Counted from the first letter of the stretch, positions 43,301 to 53,642 are shown. The stretch is DNA of 64,000 nucleotides from Eutreptiella sp. 'Long Island Sound 2002' (GCA_964036045.1 OZ038390.1:1059001-1123000); one strand, 5' to 3'. Translations and numbers: made by a program. The notes: a model not told the origin generated them from the letters alone.

Positions 43301-45331
43301 CACAAGTCACTGGAGAGCTGGAGGACAGAACATGTGGATACCCCTGGTGGACCAGCTGGGAGAAGAGGCCGTTGGCATGAAACTCTCAGCAGATTTGACC
43401 TCCATGTGACTTACATTCCGGGTCGCTACAATACAGTGGCGGACGCCCTGAGTCGCTGGGCCTACCCAGCCTCAGAGGCTTACTCTGAAGTGAGTTTTCA
43501 TGGGACAGCGACGGATAAAGCTGAAGTGATCGAGTTCGACAAGGAGGAACAAGCACTGATCAAGAAACATTGTCTCCAATGTTCGATTAAAAATCGGATG
43601 AAGGTGGATTTGGTCAGATGCAAGGAGATTACCAAGGCAGATCAGACTGCAGGAGTTAACTCTGACTCTGAGTCGTCGCTGCCACTCCTGAATGTGTTTC
43701 CTCTGACGAGATCCAAGTCGAAATCCACGCTCCCTCCACAACAAAAGGACAAGGAAACTTCCTTCCTATATGTGGATTGGACGAAGATGTACAAGGAGGA
43801 CAGGTTCTTTGGGTCTGTATACCACAAGTTGAAAGGGGACAAGCCTTACGACTCTGAAGAGACGTCTGATTTCAAAATCCAAGGCGACAAGTTATTTTGG
43901 CAAGGACGGATTTGTGTTCCTGATTGTCTGATTGACCAATATGTCAAACATTGGCATCGGAATGAGACAGCCCACACACATTCTCGTGTGCTGGAACAGG
44001 AGCTACGCCACAGAGTGTACACAGGGGACCTCAAGGGTGCCTGTGAACGAGTTGCCAAAGGATGCAAGCAATGTCAGGCGACCATCCCCAAGAATCAAAA
44101 GGCAGAAGGACTACTGAAGGGATTACCAATTCCTGAGAATCTGTTCGACAAGGTGACGGCGGATGTCTTCGAGTTGGGACAAATCCAAGAGGAATGTCTC
44201 TACACGAGGAAGCCTATCGATGGGGTTTTGTTAATTCAAGACCGCCACAGTGGCTACATCCAAGTCCTCCCTTGCAACACGAAGCATCTCACCTCTGAAA
44301 TGGCTGCCAAGTGGACTGCAAGTCAGTGGATGAGTAACTGGGATGTGCCCAGTGAAATTCTGACGGACAGTGGGAAAGAGTTCATTGGGATTTGGTGGGA
44401 GAACATGTGTGCCCTATTGGGAGTTCATCACCTTCGTGCCAGAGTCTACGACCATCGAGCTCTCCCTGCTGAACGCGCTGGAAGGATTCTCATCAGCATT
44501 CTGAGAAAATTCCTGGCGACTGAAAAAGACTACAATTGGTTGGAGACAATTTACTGTGTCTTGAGAAGATACCATCGCACCAAGAATTACACTGGATTAA
44601 GTCCGAATGAGTTGGTTTTTGGTCGTGAGAAGATGGGTCCAGGACCAGTGATGTATCATCCAAGGCAGTGCTACGACGCCTCGCAATGGTTTGAAAGGAT
44701 CAAGGATTTAGAAGCCAAGTGGATCCAAGCCAAAGTGGAAAGTCAAGCAGATTGGTTGAATATCAAAAATAAGTCAAGAACGCAAGGAAAACCCTTCGAG
44801 AAAGGCCAGCAAGTTTGGCTTCGTAAGTCAGACGAGACCCTGAAGGACGACAACAAATTGTTACCTTTGTGGGATGGCCCATTCCAAGTCAAAAGTCAAC
44901 TAAGTGAGACTACATTCAACATTGAGATTGAGCCAGGCAGGCATCAAGAAGTACATCGAGATCGTTTGAAGGCCGAAGTACCCTGCCCCAAAGGAAGGTT
45001 CAAGCCCCTCTATTGGACTTCGAAGTACCTGAGCGACAGGAAGATGGTCACAAGCAGTTTCGAGTTGGAGAAGATTCTTGAGTACAAGAAGAATGCTCGA
45101 GGCAATTGGTACTTTCTGTGCAGATGGAAAGGATTCGGTCCAGAAGAAGACAAATGGGAGCCAGCTTCAAGCTTTATCCATGGGTATACGGACACTTTCA
45201 TCAAGTTCCTGAAGAAACACCCTGAGATTGACAAAGAGCTCTCGCTGATCAAGGATTGTGTCACCAAGGAAGACTTACAAGCACAAGAAGAAGCTCCAAT
45301 CGTGGCATCATCCATCCCAGACAAGATCTGA
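40355..45331 (+). CDS. pol: Element 3 Pol with intact NPPF methylase-like domain
   Basis: Open in frame after the UAG. Numbered from GTG 40430: protease with DNG (54-56) where DTG/DSG is usual (CLIDNGSEVNLV); an adenine-methylase-like domain ~215-345 with DAFANKKNKRFPKF, the catalytic-type NPPF at 272-275 and IVPNWPRQEWF; reverse transcriptase ~560-800 with YIDD at 724-727; RNase H ~884-1010 with TDAS, QEAYAI, TDHKSL and YNTVAD; integrase ~1164-1407 with a finger ending CKQC and core TADVF, TDSGKEF, PAERAGR (last two acids 34 residues apart); chromodomain ~1541-1590 with CRWKGFGPEEDKWEP. Sequence quality suggests an intact polyprotein. The DNG protease and the methylase-like insert are the unusual parts. 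Confidence 0.9.
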   Translation, partial: GSQLDPNPNTGVEWQEEKPIRVVGAVDGRCWDRLARSSGLLYPAWVLSAVRRGKQRQFVCWIQVRSTDGKVKLARCLIDNGSEVNLVRKGFLQEDETKMSSTPVQLEGFSGHRLDGGDREAELAVRLVKQSVWSVEETVTEEWFAGKFYEASIKYDLFLGQPWLHAHRVSPMGHRTCFLQDPSTTDPSELYYLHPYTKSIHQFKERNKLHFQQDGREWTRNQEDFDEGKVDSLNSKKWKSVCYRVVDKWRDILVDYFEKNHNFRPEVDAFANKKNKRFPKFYDDAWSEDWSEPLWINPPFDVFPRVVQKLKQSGAKAILIVPNWPRQEWFKDIMDISIDIVELPHKGVKLYCEDNGKPLPQRSWSTLACLVDGNLGDYWQDGSERGTEEVISNSSRIDEIGVDEDDREQNPDVSSRKEGRTIGVPQENASIHYNSSPSDKNQAKKVKISSKNEDKSPRISPELTGMKLNSSDHPFKTFVDPFHWWDPTEERAQVSFIRQQCDEEVWNEVAKNMRPRPTIRKLVDIMSVIKCGNQVDGDKISARRDAVFEDYQDDVLSRKLWKNPPIRCENGEAKIDIIEGSKVHKQRPFYLHGTKADALRKIIERNLYEFGWLEGCMSSEWCSAPFTVPKPPPADQSSIDAWRLVVDYRALNAATVPDAHPLPLIEKEIAARAKGKLFTVLDLRHGFHQMPLRKEDRHLTAMCTPCGTVQWTVLPMGLKNAPSMFQKMMETILFQKHKSLDLQEFCSIYIDDLLIATPLGKNFDECLKLHEEQVRKVLEVLRQEKLVCGPKKGKMFLQSVEFCGSVLEDGTRRPAPGKMAALQLWERPKTITQLRAFLGCCNYYHEFLPLYAKFSGPLTQLLKVGKIEGKKGSQVKLKWTPECEEAFTGLKEALANVVTLKTPWLDGRPFYIRTDASRYAIGATIEQVEDEGHHHPLAFWSRKLTTRQRNWSPREQEAYAILCALRRYEGWILGHRVEVLTDHKSLESWRTEHVDTPGGPAGRRGRWHETLSRFDLHVTYIPGRYNTVADALSRWAYPASEAYSEVSFHGTATDKAEVIEFDKEEQALIKKHCLQCSIKNRMKVDLVRCKEITKADQTAGVNSDSESSLPLLNVFPLTRSKSKSTLPPQQKDKETSFLYVDWTKMYKEDRFFGSVYHKLKGDKPYDSEETSDFKIQGDKLFWQGRICVPDCLIDQYVKHWHRNETAHTHSRVLEQELRHRVYTGDLKGACERVAKGCKQCQATIPKNQKAEGLLKGLPIPENLFDKVTADVFELGQIQEECLYTRKPIDGVLLIQDRHSGYIQVLPCNTKHLTSEMAAKWTASQWMSNWDVPSEILTDSGKEFIGIWWENMCALLGVHHLRARVYDHRALPAERAGRILISILRKFLATEKDYNWLETIYCVLRRYHRTKNYTGLSPNELVFGREKMGPGPVMYHPRQCYDASQWFERIKDLEAKWIQAKVESQADWLNIKNKSRTQGKPFEKGQQVWLRKSDETLKDDNKLLPLWDGPFQVKSQLSETTFNIEIEPGRHQEVHRDRLKAEVPCPKGRFKPLYWTSKYLSDRKMVTSSFELEKILEYKKNARGNWYFLCRWKGFGPEEDKWEPASSFIHGYTDTFIKFLKKHPEIDKELSLIKDCVTKEDLQAQEEAPIVASSIPDKI

Positions 45332-46677
45332 TCAGAATTTGAGTCGCCGAAACTTTCGAACAGGTTTACGGTCGACATATACCCTTGGCATGGGGACATA
45401 ACAGTCCGTACGCATCGTCTATGTGGTTCGACGAACAGATGATGGGACATTCTGGGGTCATCCTGGTCATTCCATCCATCATTCCCATCATGGCCATCAT
45501 GTGAATCATGTGCTTCATCTCAGATGATTCCGATCGGAAGTTCCGAGAGGCCTTTATCCTCAACCACGACGACACTATCGCCTTTTGCTGTCGACTGGAC
45601 CCCTATACTCGCCTTGGGAAGGACTCGTTCGAGTTCGTGCTCATTTCAGACATTCTGGCGCATGACTGAGTCTGATCCATTTCATGTGTTTGACGGATCT
45701 GCTCAGAATGCCATCTCCATCAGCTCTTACATTGAGATGGTTGGTTCGTTTTTCAACATACCACTGTCAAAGGGCTTATATAGACCAAGTGACGACGATG
45801 GTGTTCTTACTTGTGTCGACTCGCTGTTCATCTGTGGATTGTGTTCGAATCCCCCTCAGAATCAGCTCAATTTTGGCAAATCCCCAGTACCAAGCATTGG
45901 ATGCTTATACATTCTGGGACTATAACGAGTCAATTACCCCTTCTGGCTCATACTGGATTAAACATGAAGCCCTGGGAACAATACTGACAGTGTGGGGAAT
46001 CCGCACTCGGTTTTCTTGGCTATCATTACTTTAAATGATTGGATTTCCATCATGGGATTCATCATCATCATGAGGATTTGACCTGGATTGGCTATGAATG
46101 AGAACTGGATTTCCGTTCACCACAACACACAGAGTCTATCGACAAGAAATTGGACCTATATTGGCCTACTGCAAACTTCGCCACCCTCAATCCGTGTGCG
46201 ATTGGCTGATTTTGGTCTCAATTCTGGCACATTTTGTACCATAATCTGGCATCTGGTCTCATGACTGCAAATGACACCAGCCAGTTTCACTTATCTTGGA
46301 CTCCATGAAGGGATACCCTATTTTTTTGACGCTCGACGACATGGCGACGCTCGTTTTCTGTTTTCTGGCAGTGGGATGTCCGATCCTGATTTCATCATGA
46401 ATCATGGATCATGAATCATCATGTACATTCTTCACTCAGACTGTCAATTTTCGAATTTTCGAGCTTGAACGCAGCTTTTTCTGTGTGCCCTGAGGTACCT
46501 ATACGTTTCATTCAAGTCGATGGCCATCGCGAAGCACAGATCTCAGCACAATTTTGCTCAATTCAGCTCAATTTCACAAATTTTGCCTTAGATTAGGCAG
46601 TTTTTGGTCACTTTCGCCGTTTCTTTCACTTCACTTGACCCAGCCTGACATACTGGCGTATGTTTTCAGAGGGGGAG
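45332..46677 (+). other. Element 3 3' non-coding region and polypurine tract
   Basis: About 1.35 kb without a supported ORF, containing short ATCATG-type repeats (~45420-45510 and ~46390-46425). It ends in the purine tract AGAGGGGGAG (46668-46677). Confidence 0.65.
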
Positions 46678-47157
46678 TGTAACGGCAGCAGTGACAGCAC
46701 TCAATTATACACTGATGTGATAAGAATTTCAATGATTCTCAGATGTACATTAGTGCAGTAAATTTTCCGCTTCATTTCATGTTTTCCGTTCGCCGCCAGA
46801 TGTCGCCTGTGAGCGCGCGTCGAGTCGCATTTGTCTTTCGTGATTTCCCAATCGGATTTATTTAAATTATTTCGAATGATTTCACGTCGTGTCATTAGTT
46901 GCGATGAATGCGCATTGAGATTCTATGTCTGCTCCATTTTTGTAGACCGGGTTTTCGTACTCTTCATATTCCACCATGGAGTTCACTGGACTTACAAGTG
47001 CTTCGCATATGTCGCTCCCTGAGGCTGGATATGGGTCCGAAGAGGGTTATGTGGGTTCGGAGATATCAGGGGCAGTGTCGGGCGTTACGACCCCTGGGGC
47101 ATCAAGGCTACAGGCTTCGCAGTCACAACAAAGATCAACCACTATGCAGCGGTTACA
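46678..47157 (+). repeat. Element 3 right LTR
   Basis: 480 bp, differing from the left LTR at about two positions; followed by the TSD AGGCA (47158-47162). Confidence 0.92.
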
Positions 47158-47162
47158 AGGCA

Positions 47163-48331
47163 CTGGACATGTATTTGTACCTTGCTGAAAGAGATGAATT
47201 CATGCATGAGGGTGATTACTCACCCTCACTATTACTTTTCATGAATGCCTGCAACCTTTACGGAGACCGTGACTTGAAGTCCCCCGTCTTGGTCTTCAGT
47301 TTACCTGAGGCCAAAAGTCCGCATCAGAAAATCATGCAACTTGCAATTGCACGCTATGTGGGGCCAGATGATGGGCATCAACTCAAGGGTCTTCTCAATA
47401 CGCACACAATGGTGCCTGCCATAGAGAAAGCCCTGACACGCGGTGTAAATGGGAAACTGCTTCGATTAAAGACATACCCAGATTTGGCCCAGTTGAACAC
47501 ATTTCTGGGGACTCACGGCCCACAATGCAATGACTGCTGCCCTTTTTGCCCAGCAACAAAGGGGGAATTTGTACTACCAACCTTCGCCGGCACCAATTTG
47601 CGCACTTTAGCCGACTGGATTGCAATGAGCCCCGTCCCAGAAGTAATTCGTCTTTTCAAGCATGAAAATGACATAGGTTGGGATGCACGGCACCTATGGG
47701 CAAACGTTTTGACCCACCCAATTGTACATGCCCTTTATCTATACGCAAAGAAGAACCTCCCAAACCACTATGTGCAGAATCTGGTCTCTCTCTACCGTTC
47801 AGTCTTCAACGTGTCGGACAAGTCTCAAAAATATTATGAACCCGAGGCTGAGGCAATTCAACAACCCAAAAGAGGATGCCGTGGGGATTTCAAGCTCGAC
47901 TGTAAAGAGGCGAAAAGGGTACTGTTCCTTAATGGCTTCTGGGAAAAACTGGCAAATATTTTCCCCAAGTTCGGTAAGGATCCTGACGGGATGTGCATTG
48001 CACACCCACTGTTGAACAATGGATGTCCTCTGCCTGATCCGATTGAGAGATATATCAAACTGATGCACCTCCTGGGACAACAAATTTTGTACTGGAAGCC
48101 CGAAGCAGTGTCAATGAGAAACTCCTATGCTCTACAGGCTCATCGATTATATGGCTTGGTGGGTCTCAGCGCCCGTCGATATGGACCAGGACTGCACATT
48201 TTCCTATTTCATCAAACCCCACACATTCTGCACTCAGGAAATCTGGTTGGGGTGTCCACCGAGGGGGGGGAACGCATGCACCAGCCTCATAAAAGAATTA
48301 CAGAGCGCACACCAACATATTGGTTCAGTAG
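47163..48331 (+). pseudogene. Transposase-like gene, segment 2 (core)
   Basis: Continues the frame of 36479-36883. In rejoined numbering (563 residues) it covers ~136-525. It has a Cys cluster CNDCCPFC (257-264), DARH at 309-312, and near the end SGNLVGVSTEGGERMH with Glu at 502 and 505. The order Cys pair, D-x-x-H, then an SxEGxE block near the C-terminus resembles RNase H-fold transposases such as the Transib/RAG1 group, whose DALH and EGNE blocks sit similarly. Related superfamilies share these features, so the family is open, and the first catalytic Asp was not identified with confidence. It is cut at 48331 by element B with TSD AGTAG (48327-48331). Two insertions make it a pseudogene. 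Confidence 0.55.
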
Positions 48332-49324
48332 TGTAAAGGGGAGCTCAGGACAGGACAGGACAAGCCTGAAAGCCTGTGTTTTCCCTAGGATTCGGTTCCT
48401 TATGTTTACTGCTATTTCGTCATTAAGGTATCGCGCTCAGTACTTGGCTGTACTGACACATGTATGTTACATAAATCCATATATTATCCGGTCGCGTTGC
48501 GGTGCAGATGCCGCTTTTTGGGCACTGCATGGCACGCGTGCGCACTGATTTGTGCATTGTTTTCTTTCGGAAAAGCACTGATTTTTATTATAAAAAGATC
48601 TGATTTTGTAGGAATGTAACGTGCGAATGCATGCATGAACACTTTCTGAGTGTCTTTTGTCTTAGTGTGCAATGGGATTATTGCGATCTCAGCAAGAGGC
48701 AAGATCCCTCAGTACTTCTGGACTATAAAGAAAAGTCGTATTGCAGCTATTTGCTTCGCTATTGCGATCTTATTTTCAAAACACTTGTACGGTGTTTTGT
48801 CGTGTGCTTTCCAAGATCTTTTGTACCAAAATCCCAAATCTTGATTTCAAAGAACTCCTGGACGACCCACAATACCGAAGACGGCGCAACCCAAAAGCGA
48901 AGCAAATAGCTGCAATACGACTTTTCTTTATAGTCCAGAAGTACTGAGCGATCTTGCCTCTTGCTGAGATCGCAATAATCCCATTGCACACTAAGACAAA
49001 AGACACCCAGAAAGTGTTCATGCATGCATTCGCACGTTACATTCCTACAAAATCAGATCTTTTTATAATAAAAATCAGTGCTTTTCCGAAAGAAAACAAT
49101 GCACAAATCAGTGCGCACGCGTGCCATGCAGTGCCCAAAAAGCGGCATCTGCACCGCAACGCGACCGGATAATATATGGATTTATGTAACATACATGTGT
49201 CAGTACAGCCAAGTACTGAGCGCGATACCTTAATGACGAAATAGCAGTAAACATAAGGAACCGAATCCTAGGGAAAACACAGGCTTTCAGGCTTGTCCTG
49301 TCCTGTCCTGAGCTCCCCTTTACA
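48332..49324. repeat. 993-bp palindrome inside element B LTR
   Basis: Arms 48332-48760 and 48896-49324 are each 429 bp and reverse complements of one another at ~99%, separated by ~135 bp. The outer ends are TGTAAAGGGGAGCTC and its complement. The right-hand LTR of B retains only part of one arm and the centre, as expected if the palindrome is unstable. Confidence 0.85.
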
Positions 49325-49360
49325 CTCCCCCCCCAAGCCCACACATACCCTGATGTGTGG
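49325..49360 (-). other. Internal polypurine-like tract and hairpin in element B LTR
   Basis: CTCCCCCCCCAAG directly follows TTTACA at 49324. CCACACAT (49339-49346) pairs with ATGTGTGG (49353-49360). It repeats the PPT-plus-hairpin layout of the true LTR border at 49476 and suggests that the LTR was extended or that one element was captured by another. Confidence 0.45.
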
Positions 49361-49476
49361 CTGAGACCCCAAAACAAAAGGGTGCGAAGGGTTTTACCAT
49401 AGGGCTGGGAAAAGCTCAGACAGAGCTGGGTGGCTGTAAAACGCAAGCACCCAAAAGGCTGCCTTGCATGTTTACA

Positions 49477-49516
49477 CTCCCCCCCCAGGCTCAGCACTCC
49501 CCAAATGAGTTGCTGA
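49477..49516 (-). other. Element B polypurine tract and hairpin
   Basis: Minus-strand GGGGGGGGAG abuts the LTR at 49476. TCAGCA (49491-49496) pairs with TGCTGA (49511-49516). Same layout as element N. Confidence 0.5.
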
Positions 49517-50517
49517 CCCGAGCAAAAAAATAGCAAAACATGCAGGCCTTAACCTACAATACAATACAGATATTATTGTCTGTGATCTGGCTATTTCTAC
49601 CCATTCCAGGTAAAAACAGCTACTATCTATGTGCAGATCATGCTCGTGGAATACCACTGGTACCAAAGATAGCTTTACCCTCCTGAAAGGGATTTCTGTC
49701 ACAAAACAGTGCTCTAGGGGAGTGGTGAAGTGGTGTTTCAACCTATACCCACTCAAACTCCTCAAAGGGTGTAAAAACCTGATCAGTGCTCATGGCACAC
49801 AACCTGAAGTGCTCATGGCACAGATAAAATTTAGTATAGAAATACTGAAAGAAAACCCCTGCTTTTTCCAACAAAAGCAGAAAAACAAACGGGAAAACCA
49901 CTCTGCTTTTTCTCCAAGACAGAAGCAGCTGAAAAAGAAAAAAAAGACACACTGCTCACAAGCAGGCAGGTGCAAAGCAAAACAGAATTGCAAAACTGAG
50001 TAAACCAGAGTTCACTCAAAGTGTAAAGCAGGGTGTATCCCACCACTGCTCATTGCAGATCCAAAATAGTATCTACAACGAAAAAGAAGGCAAAGGCATA
50101 TGTCAGTGCCTGCACACAAGGCGCTTGGCGCCACTTGTAGGCCAAAAAAAGGCTTCGTTGACAAAGTCAACTTTTGGATGCATTGTAATTTACATCACAT
50201 TCTGCCATCTGTGGCAGATATATACCACAAGGCGCTCACAGCGCCAAAAGCTGACAAAGAAAGCGCTGCAAGCGCTCGCGTTAAGATCTACTCTCAAAAC
50301 AAATCCTTGTTTTGATTTTCGTATGCTTGTTGATGTCGAAATTGAGTTGGTGATGGTCTCCATTTGTTTGTCTACATTGCTTGCTAATTCCTCAAGTCTG
50401 TCGTATGATTGCTTCAATGAAGTATGAAACCCCATGAGGTCTTGGTGAAGTTTCCGAATTTGTTGATCATCGCTCGACATACGCGCAGGGTAACAGAGCG
50501 CTCTCAGCGCTCAAAAC

Positions 50518-51383
50518 CTAAAGGAAAGGGTTGTACGTATCTTCCTTGGAAGCCAAACGCTGGCCCCACTCTGACCGCGGTGGGCAGGAAGTTCGACACC
50601 ACTTGAAGGCCTCCTTGTTTTCCACTTTGGAGACCAGAACGTCAACCAGTTCACTGAAGTACTGGGCAGCTCTTCTCCTTTGAACGGCTTTGCCTGCGCG
50701 TCGTCCTCTTCTTTGCTTGCCCTCACTGATGACCTCCTGAGATTGTTCGGACACCCAACTTCCCACACCTTTTTCGAAGCTTGTAGAATTCGTTACTCGG
50801 TGCTCCTTTCTTCGTTTCCAGGGCTCTTTTTGTGACCCATCGGCGTTGGCCTCTTCACTTGAGCTGCATCGTGACTCCTTTTGGTCTTGAGGTGACGAAC
50901 TATTTTTGGTGGCTCTGAAAGGCGTAGAAGGAAGCGGACTTCTCAACAGCGAGACGATACTTTGTAGTTTGTACAGCGCAACTTCCAGCGACGATTCCAA
51001 TTTTGTAAACACACGTGAATACGCATTGTTCTTCGTCGGCGCTGTCTTTGACTTGTGTGGAACTGCTTTCGTCCTCCACGGCAATTCTTCACTTTGTACG
51101 CCGTGAACCACGACCTTGTTGTCGGCGCTACTCAACTGCACCATGAGGGCATGGAAGAGACCTTGAAACTTGTACCCGAAATTCGCATAGAGCTTGGCGA
51201 ACGTGAATTCTTGAGCACACCTCAGCTGTTCCCGCACGCGTCGTTCCTCTCTCTCCAGATCCTGCAGTGACGGCGACCGTGATGGTGCAGGCCCTCTAGG
51301 CGGAGGCGGTGCCGGTCTTCTCGGCGGCGACTGCACGAGCATTGTTGACAGCGAGCTGGGATGTTTTACGGCTATGGTGGTTA
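50518..51383 (-). pseudogene. Element B Gag-like ORF, main part
   Basis: On the minus strand, 274 codons from the ATG at 51342, but the frame is open back to 51383, where element C interrupts. Removing C and one TSD joins it in frame to 25 nt at 53577-53601 that carry an upstream ATG (MSAPSTSALTT), giving 296 residues. The protein has a Pro/Arg-rich start, a helical Arg/Glu segment, a hydrophobic stretch around FAKLYANFGYKFQGLFHALM, and a basic Ser-rich second half with GKQRRGRRAGKAVQRRR. No known domain was recognised. Position and composition suggest a minimal Gag-like or RNA-binding protein. Confidence 0.5.
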
Positions 51384-51984
51384 TGACGCGGGAGCCTGGG
51401 TCTGCTCCTTAGCACTTAGTCTTGGCGCTGGTTCAATTGCTGATGAGCTCCCAGTTTTAGGCGGCACTCGTGAGGTTTTCATTGAAAATCCTTCGACGTT
51501 TCAAATCCACGATGATTTCCAAAACGGTCAAGTGCTACTTTTTCAAAAACTTCCCACTGGGGCTCCCAAACTCCCTGGCAACACGGCGAAGACACGTGAT
51601 CGTTCTTGCTTTCACGCATTGCTTTGACAAACAGTTCTAAGAACCTTGCCCGGCTCTTCGCACCATGTCTCCTGCACATGAAACACATGTAGGGCAGACA
51701 GGCGCAAATAGAGACTATTTGCGAGTATTTACATGCATACGCGGCGCTGCTCTGAGTCGCTCTTCACGTTCACGGACACATGTCTACTCTGTCCAGAATA
51801 ACTCGATATATGCGGAAATTAATAAAAATAATTATAAAAAACATTGCCAAAAGCAGTAAAACTGCCAGGCGCTGAGGCCATGCAGATCTCTGAAAATCAT
51901 ATGATGTCGCCATTCTGCGCTTGCGTTCTGCAGCAGAGCGCGGCGACTTTAGCGGGGAATCGCGGTCTCTCTGAACCCGCTTCA
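51384..51984 (-). repeat. Element C 3' LTR
   Basis: 601 bp, TGACGCGGG...CCCGCTTCA on the plus strand; matches 52972-53572. Confidence 0.88.
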
Positions 51985-52366
51985 CCCCCCTCCTTAAGAG
52001 ATTTGCCATGGCCGGCAGTTCCAAGTATCTACGGCAGACGTCTGGCCCCTTGTGGCGTCTCCACCTCAGTTTTTTTACTTTGTGACGACTCCTCGGCTTG
52101 TCTTCCGGCTGCCCCAGTGGTGGTTGTGTCCTCCGGCTTGTCGCAGCGCGAGGCTCTACCTGTTTTTCTGCACTCGGCACGTTCGGCGTTGGTGTGACTT
52201 CTGGCAGCGCGAGCTTCTACTCGGCGTTCTGCTCTCGGCACGTTGGGCGCCTCCGTGGCTTCTGGCAGCGCACGCTCACTCGGCGTTCTGCTGTCCGCCT
52301 GCTCGGACCCACGCTTCCTGAAGCTGTCGTGCATGCTCTCGTTGTCTCCACTCGGTTACCGAAGCT

Positions 52367-52903
52367 TCAACGCTTGACCCACTCCTCATACAAGGCGTTC
52401 ACCGTAACCATAGGAAAGTAATCCGGCGTCCCTGGCACTGGATAGTTCACGGGCTGCTCGTACTGTTGACGGTGCGCCACTGCACAGCGCTGTAGCTCCC
52501 ACCAGGTCTTCAAATCCTTGACCGGGTTCTTCCTCAGCCACCTGGCCACATTGTCCTCGATGACACTCCAGGTCAGGCGTTCCACGTTCTCCGTAGCACG
52601 CTCCCGTAGTACCGCCACGGCGCACACGAGTCGTTCCTCGGTAGGCTGCGCTGGCTTGGTCTCCGCGGACGGGGTCGGCGCTGGCTGGGGTCCCATTTGC
52701 TGGCTCGGCTTTGGCTTTGGCTCCGCTGGCTTGAGCTGCGCTGTCTTGGAGTTGTCTCCTCGACGCTTCGCTCGCTTCGCTTCGCGCTTGCGTTGGAGAT
52801 GGTCATCTCTTTGACGGAACCAGTCTTCACCGCGGCAGTTGCTGTCTTCGTGACTCTGCGCAGCAGCGTGGCGTCCGGCCTGTTCACACGCACTGCACGG
52901 CAT
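52367..52903 (-). CDS. Element C small basic ORF
   Basis: About 178 codons from ATG 52903 (MPCSACEQAGRH); the frame is open seven codons further upstream without an ATG. The start holds a CxxC pair and later Cys/His residues that could form a small metal site. Next comes a Lys/Arg-rich helix (KREAKRAKRRG), a Pro/Lys-rich linker, then a helical C-terminal half with several Trp. It occupies the gag position of a non-autonomous LTR element. No family was recognised. Confidence 0.45.
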   Translation of the reverse strand: MPCSACEQAGRHAAAQSHEDSNCRGEDWFRQRDDHLQRKREAKRAKRRGDNSKTAQLKPAEPKPKPSQQMGPQPAPTPSAETKPAQPTEERLVCAVAVLRERATENVERLTWSVIEDNVARWLRKNPVKDLKTWWELQRCAVAHRQQYEQPVNYPVPGTPDYFPMVTVNALYEEWVKR

Positions 52904-52971
52904 CGACTTCCGACTGAGACACAAGGGCAGGCAAGGGGGAACACTTACATGTCCCGGTATTAGAACTGTTT

Positions 52972-53572
52972 TGACGCGGGAGCCTGGGTCTGCTCCTTAG
53001 CACTTAGTCTTGGCGCTGGTTCAATTGCTGATGAGCTCCCAGTTTTAGGCGGCACTCGTGAGGTTTTCATTGAAAATCCTTCGACGTTTCAAATCCACGA
53101 TGATTTCCAAAACGGTCAAGTGCTGCTTTTCCAAAAACTTCCCACTGGAGCTCCCAAACTCCCTGGCAACACGGCGAAGACACGTGATCGTTCTTGCTTT
53201 CACGCATTGCTTTGACAAACAGTTCTAAGAACCTTGCCCGGCTCTTCGCACCATGTCTCCTGCACATGAAACACATGTAGGGCAGACAGGCGCAAATAGA
53301 GACTATTTGCGAGTATTTACATGCATACGCGGCGCTGCTCTGAGTCGCTCTTCACGTTCACGGACACATGTCTACTCTGTCCAGAATAACTCGATATATG
53401 CGGAAATTAATAAAAATAATTATAAAAAACATTGCCAAAAGCAGTAAAACTGCCAGGCGCTGAGGCCATGCAGATCTCTGAAAATCATATGATGTCGCCA
53501 TTCTGCGCTTGCGTTCTGCAGCAGAGCGCGGCGACTTTAGCGGGGAATCGCGGTCTCTCTGAACCCGCTTCA
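52972..53572 (-). repeat. Element C 5' LTR
   Basis: 601 bp; the TSD GTTA follows at 53573-53576. The minus-strand sequence inside the LTR starts AAACAGTTCTAATACC, no TGG-type primer site. Confidence 0.88.
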
Positions 53573-53576
53573 GTTA

Positions 53577-53601
53577 GCGCTGATGTTGAGGGAGCGCTCA
53601 T
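53577..53601 (-). pseudogene. Element B Gag-like ORF, first codons
   Basis: Minus-strand ATG at 53601 followed by 22 nt, in frame with 51383-50518 once element C and one GTTA copy are removed. It lies ~40 bp inside the truncated right LTR of B. Confidence 0.55.
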
Positions 53602-53642
53602 GGTGTCTCTGTGGGCTTGCTAAATCTGCAGCTGGGCGGCGG

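Larger units (their letters stand above)
36884..47157 (+). mobile_element. Ty3/gypsy element 3 (young chromovirus with methylase-like domain)
   Basis: A 10,274-bp element with two 480-bp LTRs (36884-37363 and 46678-47157) that differ at only about two positions. Ends are TGTAAC and GTTACA, a 6-bp inverted match. The TSD is AGGCA (36879-36883 and 47158-47162). The primer site TGGTAGCAGGGG starts at 37364; the purine tract AGAGGGGGAG is at 46668-46677. Gag uses two overlapping frames with a slippery heptamer at the switch; pol is in frame with the second and separated by one UAG. It interrupts the coding region of a transposase-like gene. High LTR identity and open frames suggest recent activity. 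Confidence 0.93.
51384..53572 (-). mobile_element. Element C: small LTR retroelement without pol, nested in B
   Basis: 2189 bp with two 601-bp LTRs (51384-51984 and 52972-53572) that differ at about three sites. Ends on the minus strand are TGAAGCGGG and CCCGCGTCA, close to the LTR ends of element 1. The TSD is GTTA (51380-51383 and 53573-53576). The minus-strand purine tract GGAGGGGGG abuts 51984. The internal region is only 987 bp with one ORF and no enzymes. It is inserted in the B ORF, so it is younger than B. Confidence 0.88.

Noticed and set aside
45845-45865. GTTCGAATCC, a tRNA T-loop-like string
   Set aside because: The flanking bases do not form a T-stem and no acceptor, D or anticodon stems could be found.
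46908-48548. A single 546-codon ORF as one protein
   Set aside because: Its first ~85 codons are element 3 LTR and its last ~72 are element B LTR; only 47163-48331 belongs to the interrupted gene.
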